This document shows positions 39,221 through 49,277 of a stretch of DNA of 64,000 nt, piece by piece. This DNA is from Methylococcaceae bacterium. GTDB lineage: Bacteria > Pseudomonadota > Gammaproteobacteria > Methylococcales > Methylomonadaceae. The stretch is taken from assembly GCA_016715325.1 (NCBI GenBank), contig JADKAL010000007.1, forward strand, positions 1 through 64,000, in the 5' to 3' direction. The position numbers and the translations under genes were made by a program. The notes below the pieces were generated by a model that saw only the letters and a list, made by a program, of their open reading frames with translations, was not told the origin of the DNA and made no database searches. Positions within the stretch are counted from its first letter, which is position 1, and each line of letters begins with the position of its first letter.

Positions 39221-39953
39221 TCCTACAGCCCATTAATTACGATGCGATTTTTTCAGGCGTCATCGGTCAAGAATATGAAATGCTCAAACTGATTTGCCCG
39301 TTGATGACAGAAATGAGTCGCTTGGTCGGCGAATCGGTTCGTCAAATCAGTGCAACTCAAAATAAGTTGAATGTCGTTGAACTGGGTGGAGGTACCGGCA
39401 TTACAACCTTGGCGCTACTAACGGCAAGTGAAGATGCGCAGATAATCAGTATCGACAATGAGCCGACCATGCAAAATCAAGCCAAACACAATTTAAAAGC
39501 TTGGTATGATCAGGGAAAATTACTTTTAATGATCAGGATGCGCTGTCTGCTTTGCAATCGATGCCGAACGACAGTGCCGATGTGGTTGCGTCGGCCTATA
39601 CGCTGCATAATTTTCTAATCGATTATCGAAAAAAAGTGGTCGATGAAATTTATCGCGTTTTAAAACCGGGCGGCAGTTTTATCAACGGCGACCGTTATGC
39701 GCTCGACGACATTTCCCGGCATACTCGTATCACGCAAGAAGAAGTCTCCGGTTATTTCAAGGTCTTGACAAAGATCAACCGGCTGGACTTACTCGAACAT
39801 TGGATCGTGCATTTATTCAACGACGAATCCGAAAATCATGTCATGCGTGAATCCGGTGCGCTTATACAGTTGCAAACCGCGGGATTTATCGATATTAAAT
39901 TAACCAATAGGATGGCGGTTAATGCATTAGTCAAAGCCGTTAAGCCTGCATAA
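39217..39953 (+). CDS. Class I SAM-dependent methyltransferase, frameshifted
   Basis: About 245 residues after repair. Motif I is VVELGGGTGITTLALL with the acidic ribose ligand in IISIDNEP. The frame breaks in the TTTT run 39524-39527; adding one T continues as NDQDALSALQSMPNDSADVV, then ASAYTLHNF and VLKPGGSFINGDRY, a methyltransferase_11/25 type core. The substrate is unknown. It is translationally coupled to the DUF1244 gene. Confidence 0.8.
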
Positions 39954-40098
39954 AAAAATTACCTATTGAACAAATAGTTGTAACAATTAGTCGCTAAATT
40001 ATCGAGTTTGTTTCGTAACACGTATACCGTTGTTCATCGTTTAGCCTTGCCGGTATGGGTGGGGCTTTTGTCTTCAAAAATAACCTAATAGATTAATT

Positions 40099-41130
40099 AT
40101 GACGCTCTACGGCCAAGATGCCTTGCTATTTGAACTGAAAAAAGTAAAGCAAAAAATCGACGACTTCATGATGCCGATTGCCGTCATTTCAAGTCAATTT
40201 AGGGATAAGGACGCATTCGTTTTCGATCAAATTCATATTGAAGTCGCGCGCAATGCCTCCGATGACTTTAATTTATTTCACGACAAGCACAAATGGCTGC
40301 AAATCACCCATAATCCGTTTAAAGGTCCGATTGTGATGGGCTTTCAGCTCAACACTCTGATTGAATATCAAATGCGTATCTACCGCGAAGCGCATCATGA
40401 AAATAAAGTCATTCACGAAAACGATTTGAGATTTAGTAATTATCAAATAACGTTTGTTAATGCGGTCCGTCCTAAAATGCCGGTCTATTTAGAGATCAAA
40501 AAAACACTGATCAATACTATCCCTAATCTGACATTGGCTAACCGTATTTCGATGAAATCAGACGGTAAAACGGTGTTGTTGGGCTACAAGAAAGAGACGC
40601 AAACGCCGCTCTTTCTTGCCGATATTAACCTGGACGATTTGCCCGATCTAAATGAAATTCCCGATTTAACGATTGTTCCGGGTTCGCCTTATTTCCTCAA
40701 ACGAAAATTTATGAATAACGGGTCTGTTAAAAATTTCTTATCCGGTTCGTTAGCGGAACAATCCGATTATTTCGATGAACTAACGCAAGTCGCGCAGTAC
40801 CCCGAAATATTTCCCTGTAGTCTGACATCCGGCGCCTTAATGGAAAAGGCACAATTGGAAAATCATGATTTTAAACGGAATCCGATGGTTTATACCTCCC
40901 ATGAAATTTCCATTGATCGTCACCAATTGGCGAAACTTAAAAATAACGACGTTTTGAATATTTTGGTTGAACAATTGCCTGAATCCGACGACAACACGTT
41001 AAACCGCACCGGAATACGAGTCAGAACTTATCGTTGTTTCGGTCTAATGGAAAATAATACCGAGCTGTTCAGAATCCGAATGAATCTTGTCCCGCTAGAA
41101 GAAATTCTCAAGAATTTAGCTCGAAAATAA
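40099..41130 (+). CDS. Hypothetical protein with hotdog/MaoC-like features
   Basis: A 343-residue soluble protein. Residues 48-85 (ARNASDDFNLFHDKHKW, then FKGPIVMGFQLNTLIEY) resemble the hydratase loop of MaoC-like hotdog domains, in which Asp and His act on an acyl thioester. A second half (about 190-340) may be another hotdog unit. No signal peptide. It has its own upstream region after the methyltransferase gene. Acyl-CoA or acyl-ACP binding is an inference from weak motif similarity. Confidence 0.6.
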   Translation: MTLYGQDALLFELKKVKQKIDDFMMPIAVISSQFRDKDAFVFDQIHIEVARNASDDFNLFHDKHKWLQITHNPFKGPIVMGFQLNTLIEYQMRIYREAHHENKVIHENDLRFSNYQITFVNAVRPKMPVYLEIKKTLINTIPNLTLANRISMKSDGKTVLLGYKKETQTPLFLADINLDDLPDLNEIPDLTIVPGSPYFLKRKFMNNGSVKNFLSGSLAEQSDYFDELTQVAQYPEIFPCSLTSGALMEKAQLENHDFKRNPMVYTSHEISIDRHQLAKLKNNDVLNILVEQLPESDDNTLNRTGIRVRTYRCFGLMENNTELFRIRMNLVPLEEILKNLARK

Positions 41131-41534
41131 AATTATTTATAAGAAATTAAACTATGTTTTTGAAATGCGATTACAAAAAATAATGCATTTATTTCGATTA
41201 TTTAATTGTTTCTAAGTGTCACTAAGTATCGACAAGCTGTTGTTTAACAATATTTTAAAGCCAATATTTTTCTGACGCTTTACTAATAATAATTGTTGAT
41301 GTTTAAAGAATTTTATTTTTTTGATCTAAATCAAAATCTCTATATCGATTTTGTGGTTATGCAAACGATGGACTAATAGTCTAAAAAAGGTTATCCTTAA
41401 TAGGTCTGGGTAAGCGGTTACAATCCGGTGATTCAAAGCTTAAGTTTTGGTTTTTATGATGACTAGCTGGTTTTAAATCGACCTGCGGTCATATTTTTAT
41501 ATTTGCCGTCGAGCAAATAGGTACATGAGGAAAT
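41131..41534. other. Long upstream region of the small exported protein gene
   Basis: 404 AT-rich bases. It holds a perfect FNR consensus site and an extended -10 (listed separately), giving a predicted 5' untranslated leader of about 169 bases. The leader is not obviously a known riboswitch. No gene is visible. Confidence 0.6.
41321..41369 (+). promoter_or_regulatory. FNR-activated promoter candidate
   Basis: TTGATCTAAATCAA at 41321-41334 is a perfect TTGAT-N4-ATCAA palindrome. An extended -10, TG-G-TTATGC, lies at 41354-41362 and predicts a start near 41369. The palindrome centre is then at exactly -41.5, the class II activator position. The downstream gene is the small exported protein at 41538. 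Confidence 0.65.
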
Positions 41535-41537
41535 TTG

Positions 41538-41942
41538 ATGAATTTTAAACACATTTTGGCAGCGATTATGCTGTCTTTGTTATCATTTGGTGTAGCACAA
41601 GCGGCAGGATCACCTATCCATGAAGATTACACAGCGCTTTTAGCGGCTTCCGAAAAAATGTTAACAGCTGCAAAAGCCAGCGATATTACCACTTTCACGG
41701 ATGCAGCAACCGAGGCTTCTGATATTGCCAAAGATCAAGGTAACAAAGGCAATTCTCCACGTCTGCAACGCATCAGCACCAAAATCAAACAAGCGAAGAA
41801 AGCTGCAAAAAGCGGCGATTTTACATTAGCGACGACATTGACTGAAGAAGCTAGAGTTGAAATGAATAAACCCGATGTCAAACCAACATTCGGTGGCACG
41901 ACTGAAGGCGGCGGACGTCAAGGTATGTTCGGCGAGTTTTAA
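41538..41942 (+). CDS. Small exported helical protein of unknown function
   Basis: 134 residues. A signal peptide (HILAAIMLSLLSFGVAQA) precedes a mature Ala/Lys/Thr-rich region predicted to form helices (LLAASEKMLTAAKASDI, RISTKIKQAKKAAKSGDF, LATTLTEEARVEM) and a Gly-rich tail GGTTEGGGRQGMFGEF. No cysteine or histidine cluster. Start ATG 41538 follows GAGGAAATTTG. It has an FNR-type promoter and a strong terminator, so it is probably a monocistronic, low-oxygen-induced periplasmic protein. I do not recognise the family. Confidence 0.75.
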   Translation: MNFKHILAAIMLSLLSFGVAQAAGSPIHEDYTALLAASEKMLTAAKASDITTFTDAATEASDIAKDQGNKGNSPRLQRISTKIKQAKKAAKSGDFTLATTLTEEARVEMNKPDVKPTFGGTTEGGGRQGMFGEF

Positions 41943-41973
41943 TTTATTTAAGTTAAAAACTTGTAAATTGGAC

Positions 41974-42006
41974 AAAAACCCAGACTTTGTTCTGGGTTTT
42001 TTTTTA
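41974..42006 (+). terminator. Intrinsic terminator
   Basis: AAAAACCCAGA (41974-41984) pairs with TCTGGGTTTTT (41991-42001) over 11 bases with a 6-base loop and continues in a T-run. It ends the small exported protein gene and, because of the A-run on the left, could also serve ubiD on the other strand. Confidence 0.9.
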
Positions 42007-42023
42007 TCTTACGAGTTAGATAT

Positions 42024-43485
42024 TTAGAACAGAGACGTCCAAATCTTGTCGATTTTTTTAATAACATCTTTCGACATTGTTATCGGAACACCCCATTCCC
42101 TGCTAGTTTCCCCCGGCCATTTATTGGTTGCATCAAAGCCGACTTTCGATCCCAATCCCGACACAGGCGAAGCAAAATCGAGGTAATCGATCGGCGTGTT
42201 TTCGAGAATTGTTAAATCTCTGGCCGGATCCATGCGTGTGGTAATCGCCCAGATGACATCTTCCCATTTCCGGACATCAATATCGTCGTCTACGACAATC
42301 ACAAATTTGGTGTACATGAATTGTCTTAGATAAGACCACGTTCCCAACATGACCCGTTTGGCGTGACCGGCATACTGCTTTTTCATACTGATAACCGCCA
42401 TTCGATAGGAACAGCCTTCGGGCGGCAGATAAAAATCGATTATTTCAGGAAATTGTTTTTGTAAAATGGGGACGAAAACCTCATTTAAGGCAACACCCAG
42501 TATTGCGGGTTCATCGGGTGGTCGACCTGTGTACGTGCTATGATAAATTGGATTATGCCGCTGAGTTATTCTTTCAATGGTAAAGACTGGAAACTCGTCT
42601 ACTTCGTTGTAATAACCGGTATGGTCGCCGTAAGGCCCTTCTTTTGCCGTTTCATTGGGATAAATAAAGCCTTCCAACACAATTTCAGCGCTCGCCGGGA
42701 CTTGCAGGTCGCTAGTCAGGCATTGTGCTACTTCAGTTTTGCTTCCGCGCAATAAACCGGCGAAACCGTATTCCGATAGCGTATCTGGAACGGGTGTAAC
42801 TGCGCCCAGTATGGTCGCCGGATCGGCTCCTAATGCAACGGCAACAGGAAATGGCTTATCCGGATTAGCTTTCTGCCATTCCTTAAAATCCAGTGCGCCG
42901 CCGCGGTGAGTAAGCCAGCGCATGATCACTTTATTTTTTGCAATCACTTGTTGGCGGTAAATCCCCAGGTTTTGACGCGATTTGTTAGGGCCTTTGGTGA
43001 TGACCAAAGGCCAAGTAATAAGAGGCGCAGCATCTCCTGGCCAACAGGTTTGTATTGGATATAGGCTTAAATCGATTTCATCACCCTGGAGGACGGTTTC
43101 CTGGCACGCAGGTGAGGTCACCACTTTAGGCGTCATGTTTAGAACCTGTTTAAAAACAGGGAATCTTATCAAACGCATCTTTCATGCCTTTGGGTGGTTC
43201 TGGTTCTTTTAAATAGGCGAGCAGTTCACCAATGCCGCGAAGCTCGTTAATATCCTTAGCCCCCATTCCCATTGCAACCCGTTTGGTCGTACCAAAGAGA
43301 TTACAAAGCACAGGGATATTACTGTTTTTTGGGTTCTCGAAAAGTATTGCCGGTCCGCCCTGTTTAAGGACACGATCACAGATTTCGGTCATTTCCAGAT
43401 AAGGATCGACTTCTACCTTAATCCGTTTAAGTTCGCCGGTTTTTTCGAGCTGTGCAATAAAATCGCGGAGATCCCGATATTTCAC
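42024..43485 (-). CDS. ubiD: UbiD family decarboxylase, frameshifted
   Basis: 486 residues after repair, the length of 3-octaprenyl-4-hydroxybenzoate carboxy-lyase, which uses prenylated FMN in ubiquinone synthesis. It starts at GTG overlapping the prlC stop with [21 protein letters not shown] cut here as [12 protein letters not shown] and EKTGELKRI. The frame breaks at GGG 43159-43161 (CCC in the coding strand); removing one base joins DAFDKIP to [13 protein letters not shown]. Later motifs include the prFMN/metal site region [20 protein letters not shown] cut as [10 protein letters not shown] and [10 protein letters not shown]. The partner UbiX is not in the window. Confidence 0.87.
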
Positions 43486-45526
43486 GCCGCGACACCTATC
43501 CCATTATGTCTGAGTAACGCATCGATGGTGGGTTTACGTCCGCGGAATTTGACATACAGGTCCATCGCTTTTTGGCTGCCGCCCATTTCCAGAATATTGT
43601 TTAAAAACGCCTTTCCGGCTTCCTGGTCGAATATGCCTTTGTCCTCGAATAAGGAAAAAGCATCGCTCGATAACACCTCAGCCCACTTGTAACTGTAATA
43701 GCCAGCACCATAGCCTCCAGCAAAATGTGCCCGAAGCTATGGGCAAACCGGTTAAATTTGGGCGGATGAACAACAGCCACTTGATTGCGTACCTCTTCCA
43801 ATGTTTCATAAATTCTTCCGCCTTTAGCCGGGTCGTAATTCATATGGATTTTGAAATCGAATAAGCTGAATTCAAGCTGTCTGACCATCATCATGCCGGA
43901 TTGAAAGTTTTTAGCGGCTAACATTTTGTCGAATAAGCTATCCGGCAGTTTCTCACCGGTTTGATAATGGCCTGACAACATTTGTAGGGATTCCTTTTCC
44001 CAGCACCAGTTTTCCATAAATTGGCTCGGCAATTCAACGGCATCCCACTCGACGCCGCTGATGCCGGAAACGCCCAGGTAATCGATTTTGGTTAGCATAT
44101 GTTGCAAACCGTGGCCGAACTCATGGAATAAAGTCGTGACTTCGTCGTGCGTTAACAGCGCCGGGTCTTTGCCTGTGGGCGGTGTAAAATTACATGTTAG
44201 ATAGGCAACGGGGGTTTGCACTATATTATCGAATTTTTTACGGCCTCTGCAATCGTCCATCCATGCCCCGCCGCGCTTTTTTGGACGGGCGTAGAGGTCT
44301 AAGTAGAATTGCCCTCTTAACTGATTATCTTTGTCGTGAATCTGGAAAAAACGCACATCGGGATGCCATGTGTCGAACGAATCAATTTCGCTGATCTGCA
44401 AACCGTATAATTTTTCGACCACAGCAAACAGGCCTGGTATAACGCGAGTGTCAGGGAAATAAGTTTTTACTTCTTCTTGCGACAGTTGGTAATAATGCTG
44501 GCGCATTTTCTCGGAGTAGTAACCGATGTCCCAGGATTTCAGGTCTTTAATACCATGAACTTCATCGGCAAAAGCTTGTAAATCGGCTAAATCTCTTTTT
44601 GCTTGTGGCAAGGATTTTTCGGCTAAATCCTCCAAAAACCGGATGACATCATCGGTTTTTTCAGCCATTTTGGTAGCTAGGGATAACTCTGCGTAATTAT
44701 TAAAACCTAACAATTGGGCTTTTTCATATCGAAGCGCGAGAATTTGCTCCATGTTCTCGCTATTATCCCATTGGTTAGCATTCGGGCTTTGTTCCGATGC
44801 CCGCGTTGAAAAAGCTTCGTAATGTTCGCGCCGAAGATCCCGGTTGTCGGCGTAAGTCATCACCGCGTGATATGACGGAAATTGCAATGTAATCATCCAG
44901 CCGGTATGGCCTTCATGTTCTGCTGTTTGTTTAGCTTGGGCGATGGCTGAAGCGGGAAGACCGGCTAAGTCTTGTACATCGGTGAAAAGCTTTTTCCAAG
45001 CGTTGGTTGCATCCAGCACGTTTTCTTCATATTTACTGGCCAGTTTGGAGAGTTCCTGGCTAATTTCTTTGTATCGCTGTTTTTTTTCGCTATCCAGGGC
45101 GATGCCGGATAACTTGAAATCTCTCAAAGCATTGCTGATTATTTTTTGCTGGGGAATTGATAACGAAGCGTATTCGGGACTCTCAGCAATCGAACGGTAA
45201 GCGTTAAATAAAGCTTCGTTTTGCCCCATTTCTGTTGAATATTCGCTTAGTTTAGGTAAGCAGGCATTGTAGGCGTCCCTAAGTTCATCGTTGTTGATGA
45301 CCGAATTCATATGGCTGACAGGCGACCAAGCTTTGCCCAGCTTGTCATCCGCATTTTCTATCGGATCAATCAGGTTATCCCAAGTGTATTTTTTATTTTC
45401 GGCAAGTTGCTTTTCTACCGTTGCCCGTGCTTCAGACAAGAGTTGATCGATGGCAGGTACAACATGTTCCGGTTTTATTTCGGAAAATACAGGTAATACA
45501 GAATCTGTTAGTAAAGGGTTATTCAT
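43482..45526 (-). CDS. prlC: Oligopeptidase A, frameshifted
   Basis: A 681-residue M3 metallopeptidase, the normal length, that degrades peptides in the cytoplasm. The zinc site is [14 protein letters not shown]. The frame breaks at AAAA 43722-43725 (TTTT in coding strand) in FAHSFGHIF; adding one T continues [20 protein letters not shown] and [17 protein letters not shown]. The stop overlaps the ubiD start (GTGA). Confidence 0.9.
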
Positions 45527-45698
45527 AATATTCTGATGTTTATTGAGAAAATAATGCCGATTTTTGTTATTGGCTATTAAAAAATAGCTGAGTCTTGCGA
45601 ATTGAAGATAACAGAGTGTCGATATTGTGCAAGTTTATCAACTAGGTACGTGGCGCTATTCGTTTGTTGTTATAAAGTAAACCGCCAAATAAACTCAG

Positions 45699-46111
45699 TT
45701 AATCGGACTGTTCGAAAAAAACACCCGACTTAGATGAAATGTCGTGCCATGTCCGGCTTTTCTTGTCGAAAAAACCCACCGAAAACCTAAACCTAGAAAA
45801 AACCAAGACAAAATAGAAACGATGAAACGGATGAACGCCTGACGCCAGCTAATTGTTTTGCCGTTGTCGGAGACAACTTTAATTTTCCATGCTTTTAATC
45901 CTAACGTTTGACCGCCGTGGGTCCAAAACCAGCCATAAAAGAAAAAACTGACAACGAGAAGGTATATTGGATAAAAAAACTGTCGGCTAGAGAAAGCTTC
46001 GCCGCTATTAAAAGGTAATAAAAGCGCAGTGGCAAAAAATAATAGTGCAGTTAAAAGCGAAAAATCATAGAAGACCGCAGCCAAATGTCGTGTCAGGCTT
46101 GGTTTTTTCAT
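45699..46111 (-). CDS. RDD family membrane protein, frameshifted at the end
   Basis: A 137-residue protein with three membrane helices (FYDFSLLTALLFFATALLL, FYPIYLLVVSFFFYGWF, FIVSILSWFFLGLGF) and GGQTLGLKAWKIKVV, the family signature. Adding one T to the run at 45769-45774 changes the tail to FDKKSRTWHDISSKSGV, matching the usual RDD ending with R-x-WHD; the uncorrected frame ends differently at 45695. Function unknown; some members are linked to ion or metabolite transport. Confidence 0.8.
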
Positions 46112-46161
46112 CTAAAATTAACGGGCATCACGGCAGGAAGGCCTTACACCCGCTCGAAAAT

Positions 46162-46359
46162 TTATATTTTAAATATGGCTAATTTTTGTCCGAAATACAT
46201 GCACATAGCCATCAAACCGATTAACATGGCTAAGGAGAAGATAAAAGGCGGACGATGCAATAAAAGTATCGCGAAATCAGCAACAAACAAGCTAGTCAAA
46301 AATGGTTGTTCGACTAAAGCGTTAAGGATTTTTTTTAAAATAGCAGTCCAATCATTCAT
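46162..46359 (-). CDS. Small membrane protein
   Basis: 65 residues with two hydrophobic segments (FLTSLFVADFAILLL and FIFSLAMLIGLMAMCMYFG). No clear ribosome-binding site. It is 50 bases upstream of the RDD gene on the same strand, and may share its transcript. Family not recognised with confidence. Confidence 0.5.
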   Translation of the reverse strand: MNDWTAILKKILNALVEQPFLTSLFVADFAILLLHRPPFIFSLAMLIGLMAMCMYFGQKLAIFKI

Positions 46360-46570
46360 GTCGGTAATTAAGTTGTTAGAAGTTTATGGTAAGAAAAAAC
46401 CGCTTGGTAAATATGTCTAATAACATATACGCAAAACTTTGTTAAAATCTACGTAGGAATTTTACTATATTCAAAAGATGTATGTAAAAGAAAAACCCTT
46501 TAATTGACTTGGACTACCTACGTCAAACTTATAAGATTAACTATAACAATAAAACCAAGGACATAAGGTC

Positions 46571-47929
46571 ATTTTAAATTTTTTAAAAAAATTTATCGGT
46601 TCGCCCAAAGCTCAACTAAAGCCGCAATCCTCAAAAGTTAGGTTGTACGCCCGGTCGGAGCATACTATATCGCGTTCGCAAGTCAGCGATAACGCCCTCA
46701 AGGTATTGTACAAATTAAAAAAAGAAGGTTTCGACGCCTACTTGGTCGGCGGATGCGTGCGCGATCTGTTGTTGGGCCGAGAACCGAAAGATTTCGATGT
46801 GGTAACAAATGCCGACCCCGAGGAGATCAAAAAAATCTTTCGCAACTGCCGGTTAATCGGAAGACGATTTCGGCTTGCGCATGTTCATTTCGGCAAAGAA
46901 GTCATTGAAGTTGCGACTTTCCGCGGAAAAGGCGATGAACAGAACGAAAAACAACTGCTTAACAAAGAAGGCCGTTTGCTTCGGGATAATGTCTACGGGA
47001 CGATTGAAGAAGACGTTTGGCGCCGCGATTTTACGGTTAACTCGCTGTACTACAATATCAAAGATTATTCGGTCGTCGATTATGTCGGAGGCATGGAAGA
47101 CCATCAGGCCGGTAAAATTAAATTTATCGGCGATGCCGAAATTCGTTGCAAAGAAGACCCTGTGCGCATGCTTCGAGCGGTTCGTTTTGCCGTTAAATTG
47201 GGATTTAATATCGACGAGGAATGTCAAAAAGCAATTCACGAAAATTCGTCATTGCTAGCCAGTATTCCGCCCGCACGGCTTTACGATGAAATGTTGAAAC
47301 TTTTCTTGACTGGATACGGATTGCAAACGTTCGAAATGCTAAGACATTTCGGTTTGTTTCAAATTTTGTTCCCAGCGACTGAGAAAAGTTTATCAGTCGA
47401 GGAAGAGGGCTTTCCAAAGCTTTTCTTAATTAAAGCCCTGCAAAATTCCGATAACAGAATCGGAGACGGCAAAACCGTCACCGTCTATTTTTTGATGGCG
47501 GCATTTTTATGGGAGCCCTTGCAAACGATTGCTAAGAAGCTGTTGAGTCAAGGCGTGATCGAATATATGGCTTATCAGGACGCCGCAAACGAGGTTTTAT
47601 CTAAGCAGGTAAAATTAACGGCAATGCCGCGATATATTACCACTGCCATTAGAGAGCTTTGGACGCTTCAACCCAAATTCAATACACGTGTCGGCACAAA
47701 ACCTGCTAAGTTATTAACACATCCGCGATTCCGTGCGGCTTACGATTTTCTTTTGTTACGTGCCGAGACAGGCGGCGCGGAACAAGAACTTGCAGAGTGG
47801 TGGACTCGTTATCAAAGTGCGAACGAATACGAACAGCGTAAGATGACTCAGCCGAGCCGAAATCGTAAGACTGGATTAAAGCGCAATCATCGCAGATCGA
47901 ATCAAAATAAATCCAAAGATACGCCTTAG
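46571..47929 (+). CDS. pcnB: Poly(A) polymerase I, probably starting at AUU
   Basis: A 452-residue class II nucleotidyltransferase that adds poly(A) tails to RNA 3' ends. The core is FDAYLVGGCVRDLLLGREPKDFDVVTNA (shown as YLVGGCVRDLLLG and PKDFDVVTNA), followed by RRDFTVNSLYYN and DPVRMLRAVRFA, and a basic tail (GLKRNHRRSNQNKS). No ATG or GTG fits the conserved N-terminus. The frame is open upstream to ATT at 46571, with AAGGA 9 bases before it; the resulting ILNFLKKFIGSPKAQ resembles the hydrophobic/basic start of PcnB. E. coli pcnB is known to start at AUU. A TTG at 46643 is the alternative. Confidence 0.9.
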   Translation: MLNFLKKFIGSPKAQLKPQSSKVRLYARSEHTISRSQVSDNALKVLYKLKKEGFDAYLVGGCVRDLLLGREPKDFDVVTNADPEEIKKIFRNCRLIGRRFRLAHVHFGKEVIEVATFRGKGDEQNEKQLLNKEGRLLRDNVYGTIEEDVWRRDFTVNSLYYNIKDYSVVDYVGGMEDHQAGKIKFIGDAEIRCKEDPVRMLRAVRFAVKLGFNIDEECQKAIHENSSLLASIPPARLYDEMLKLFLTGYGLQTFEMLRHFGLFQILFPATEKSLSVEEEGFPKLFLIKALQNSDNRIGDGKTVTVYFLMAAFLWEPLQTIAKKLLSQGVIEYMAYQDAANEVLSKQVKLTAMPRYITTAIRELWTLQPKFNTRVGTKPAKLLTHPRFRAAYDFLLLRAETGGAEQELAEWWTRYQSANEYEQRKMTQPSRNRKTGLKRNHRRSNQNKSKDTP

Positions 47930-47969
47930 TGTACCGCATCGCTAATTTGTATTAATTTCTTAAAGAGTA

Positions 47970-48476
47970 ATGACTACTTCTTCGTCTGAAACGATCGCCT
48001 ATCTCGGTTTAGGCAGCAATCTGGACTCGCCCGTCGATCAAATTAATAAGGCGCGCATTTCAATCCGCGGTATTAAAGGTGTAACCGAACTTGCGTTCTC
48101 AAGTCTTTACATTAGCGCGCCGATGGGTCCGCAAAATCAACCGGATTATGTTAATGCCGTCATGTCTATTGAAACAACATTATCGCCTATGGCATTGTTA
48201 AACGAATTACAAACCATAGAACGTTCTCAGGGTCGAATACGAGGCGATCAACGCTGGTGCGCAAGGACGCTGGACTTAGATTTGTTGTTGTACGGCGATC
48301 AGGTAATCGACTTGCCCGAATTGACGGTGCCGCATCCAGGAATGGTTGATCGTCCGTTTGTGTTATATCCTCTTCACGAATGTGCTCCGAGGCTTTATAT
48401 TCCCGGAAAAGGGAACGTTGCCGACTTACTCGAACATTGCCCAATCGACGGTTTACGGCGGTTAGAGAGTGACTAA
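47970..48476 (+). CDS. folK: 2-amino-4-hydroxy-6-hydroxymethyldihydropteridine pyrophosphokinase
   Basis: A 168-residue HPPK that pyrophosphorylates the pterin precursor of folate. IAYLGLGSNLDSP, the substrate loop YISAPMGPQNQPDYVNAV and the signature RWCARTLDLDLLLYG, then PHPGMVDRPFVLYPL, are all present. It overlaps panB by 8 bases; pcnB-folK-panB-panC is a conserved order. Confidence 0.96.
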   Translation: MTTSSSETIAYLGLGSNLDSPVDQINKARISIRGIKGVTELAFSSLYISAPMGPQNQPDYVNAVMSIETTLSPMALLNELQTIERSQGRIRGDQRWCARTLDLDLLLYGDQVIDLPELTVPHPGMVDRPFVLYPLHECAPRLYIPGKGNVADLLEHCPIDGLRRLESD

Positions 48477-49275
48477 TCAAACGATAGAAAAAGCGTTGTC
48501 GATCATCGATATACTTGCGATGAAGGGCAGGGGAGAGAAAATTTCCTGCCTAACCGCTTACGACGCCGGTTTTGCATCGATTATCGATCGAGTCGGCATC
48601 GACATTATGCTGGTCGGCGATTCGCTCGGTATGGTCGTACAAGGTCATACGACAACAGTACCGGTCACGATTGATAATATGCTTTATCACACAACCTGCG
48701 TAACGCGGGCCCGGAAACGTGCCTTTGTCATCTCCGATTTGCCATTTAACACATATAGCAATCCAAAGGCCGCCTTAAAGAATGCAGCCCGATTGATGCA
48801 AGAAGCCGGCGCACATATGGTCAAACTAGAAGGCGCGAGACCGGATTGTGTTCGCTCGCTGATTCAAGAAGGCATTCCGGTATGCGGTCATTTAGGTTTG
48901 CAACCTCAATCAATCTACCAACTTGGAAGTTATCGCGTTCAAGGAAAAGAGCCTTTGTCGGCGCAAAAAATCCGTGATGATGCGCTACTATTACAAGATG
49001 CCGGTATCGGCTTATTGATCCTGGAATGTGTACCCGTCTCGCTTGCCCGCGAAATAAGCCGGGAACTTACCATTCCCGTCATCGGTATCGGCGCCGGGAT
49101 CGATTGCGACGGACAAGTGCTGGTTTTGTACGACATGCTCGATATCGGTATCGGAAAACGTCCGCGCTTTTCTAAAAACTTCATGATTGGACACGAAAGC
49201 GTGGAATCTGCAATTGCGTCTTACCATCATGCCGTCAAAAAAGCCGAATTTCCTAGCCTTGAACATAGCTTTTAA
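48469..49275 (+). CDS. panB: 3-methyl-2-oxobutanoate hydroxymethyltransferase
   Basis: A 268-residue TIM barrel making ketopantoate for pantothenate. CLTAYDAGFASIID, MLVGDSLGMVVQGHTTTVPV and KLEGARPDC carry the metal-binding aspartates and lysine; GHLGLQPQSIYQLG and VIGIGAGIDCDGQVLV follow. It starts at GTG inside the end of folK and is 2 bases from panC. Confidence 0.96.
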   Translation: MTNQTIEKALSIIDILAMKGRGEKISCLTAYDAGFASIIDRVGIDIMLVGDSLGMVVQGHTTTVPVTIDNMLYHTTCVTRARKRAFVISDLPFNTYSNPKAALKNAARLMQEAGAHMVKLEGARPDCVRSLIQEGIPVCGHLGLQPQSIYQLGSYRVQGKEPLSAQKIRDDALLLQDAGIGLLILECVPVSLAREISRELTIPVIGIGAGIDCDGQVLVLYDMLDIGIGKRPRFSKNFMIGHESVESAIASYHHAVKKAEFPSLEHSF

Positions 49276-49277
49276 AG

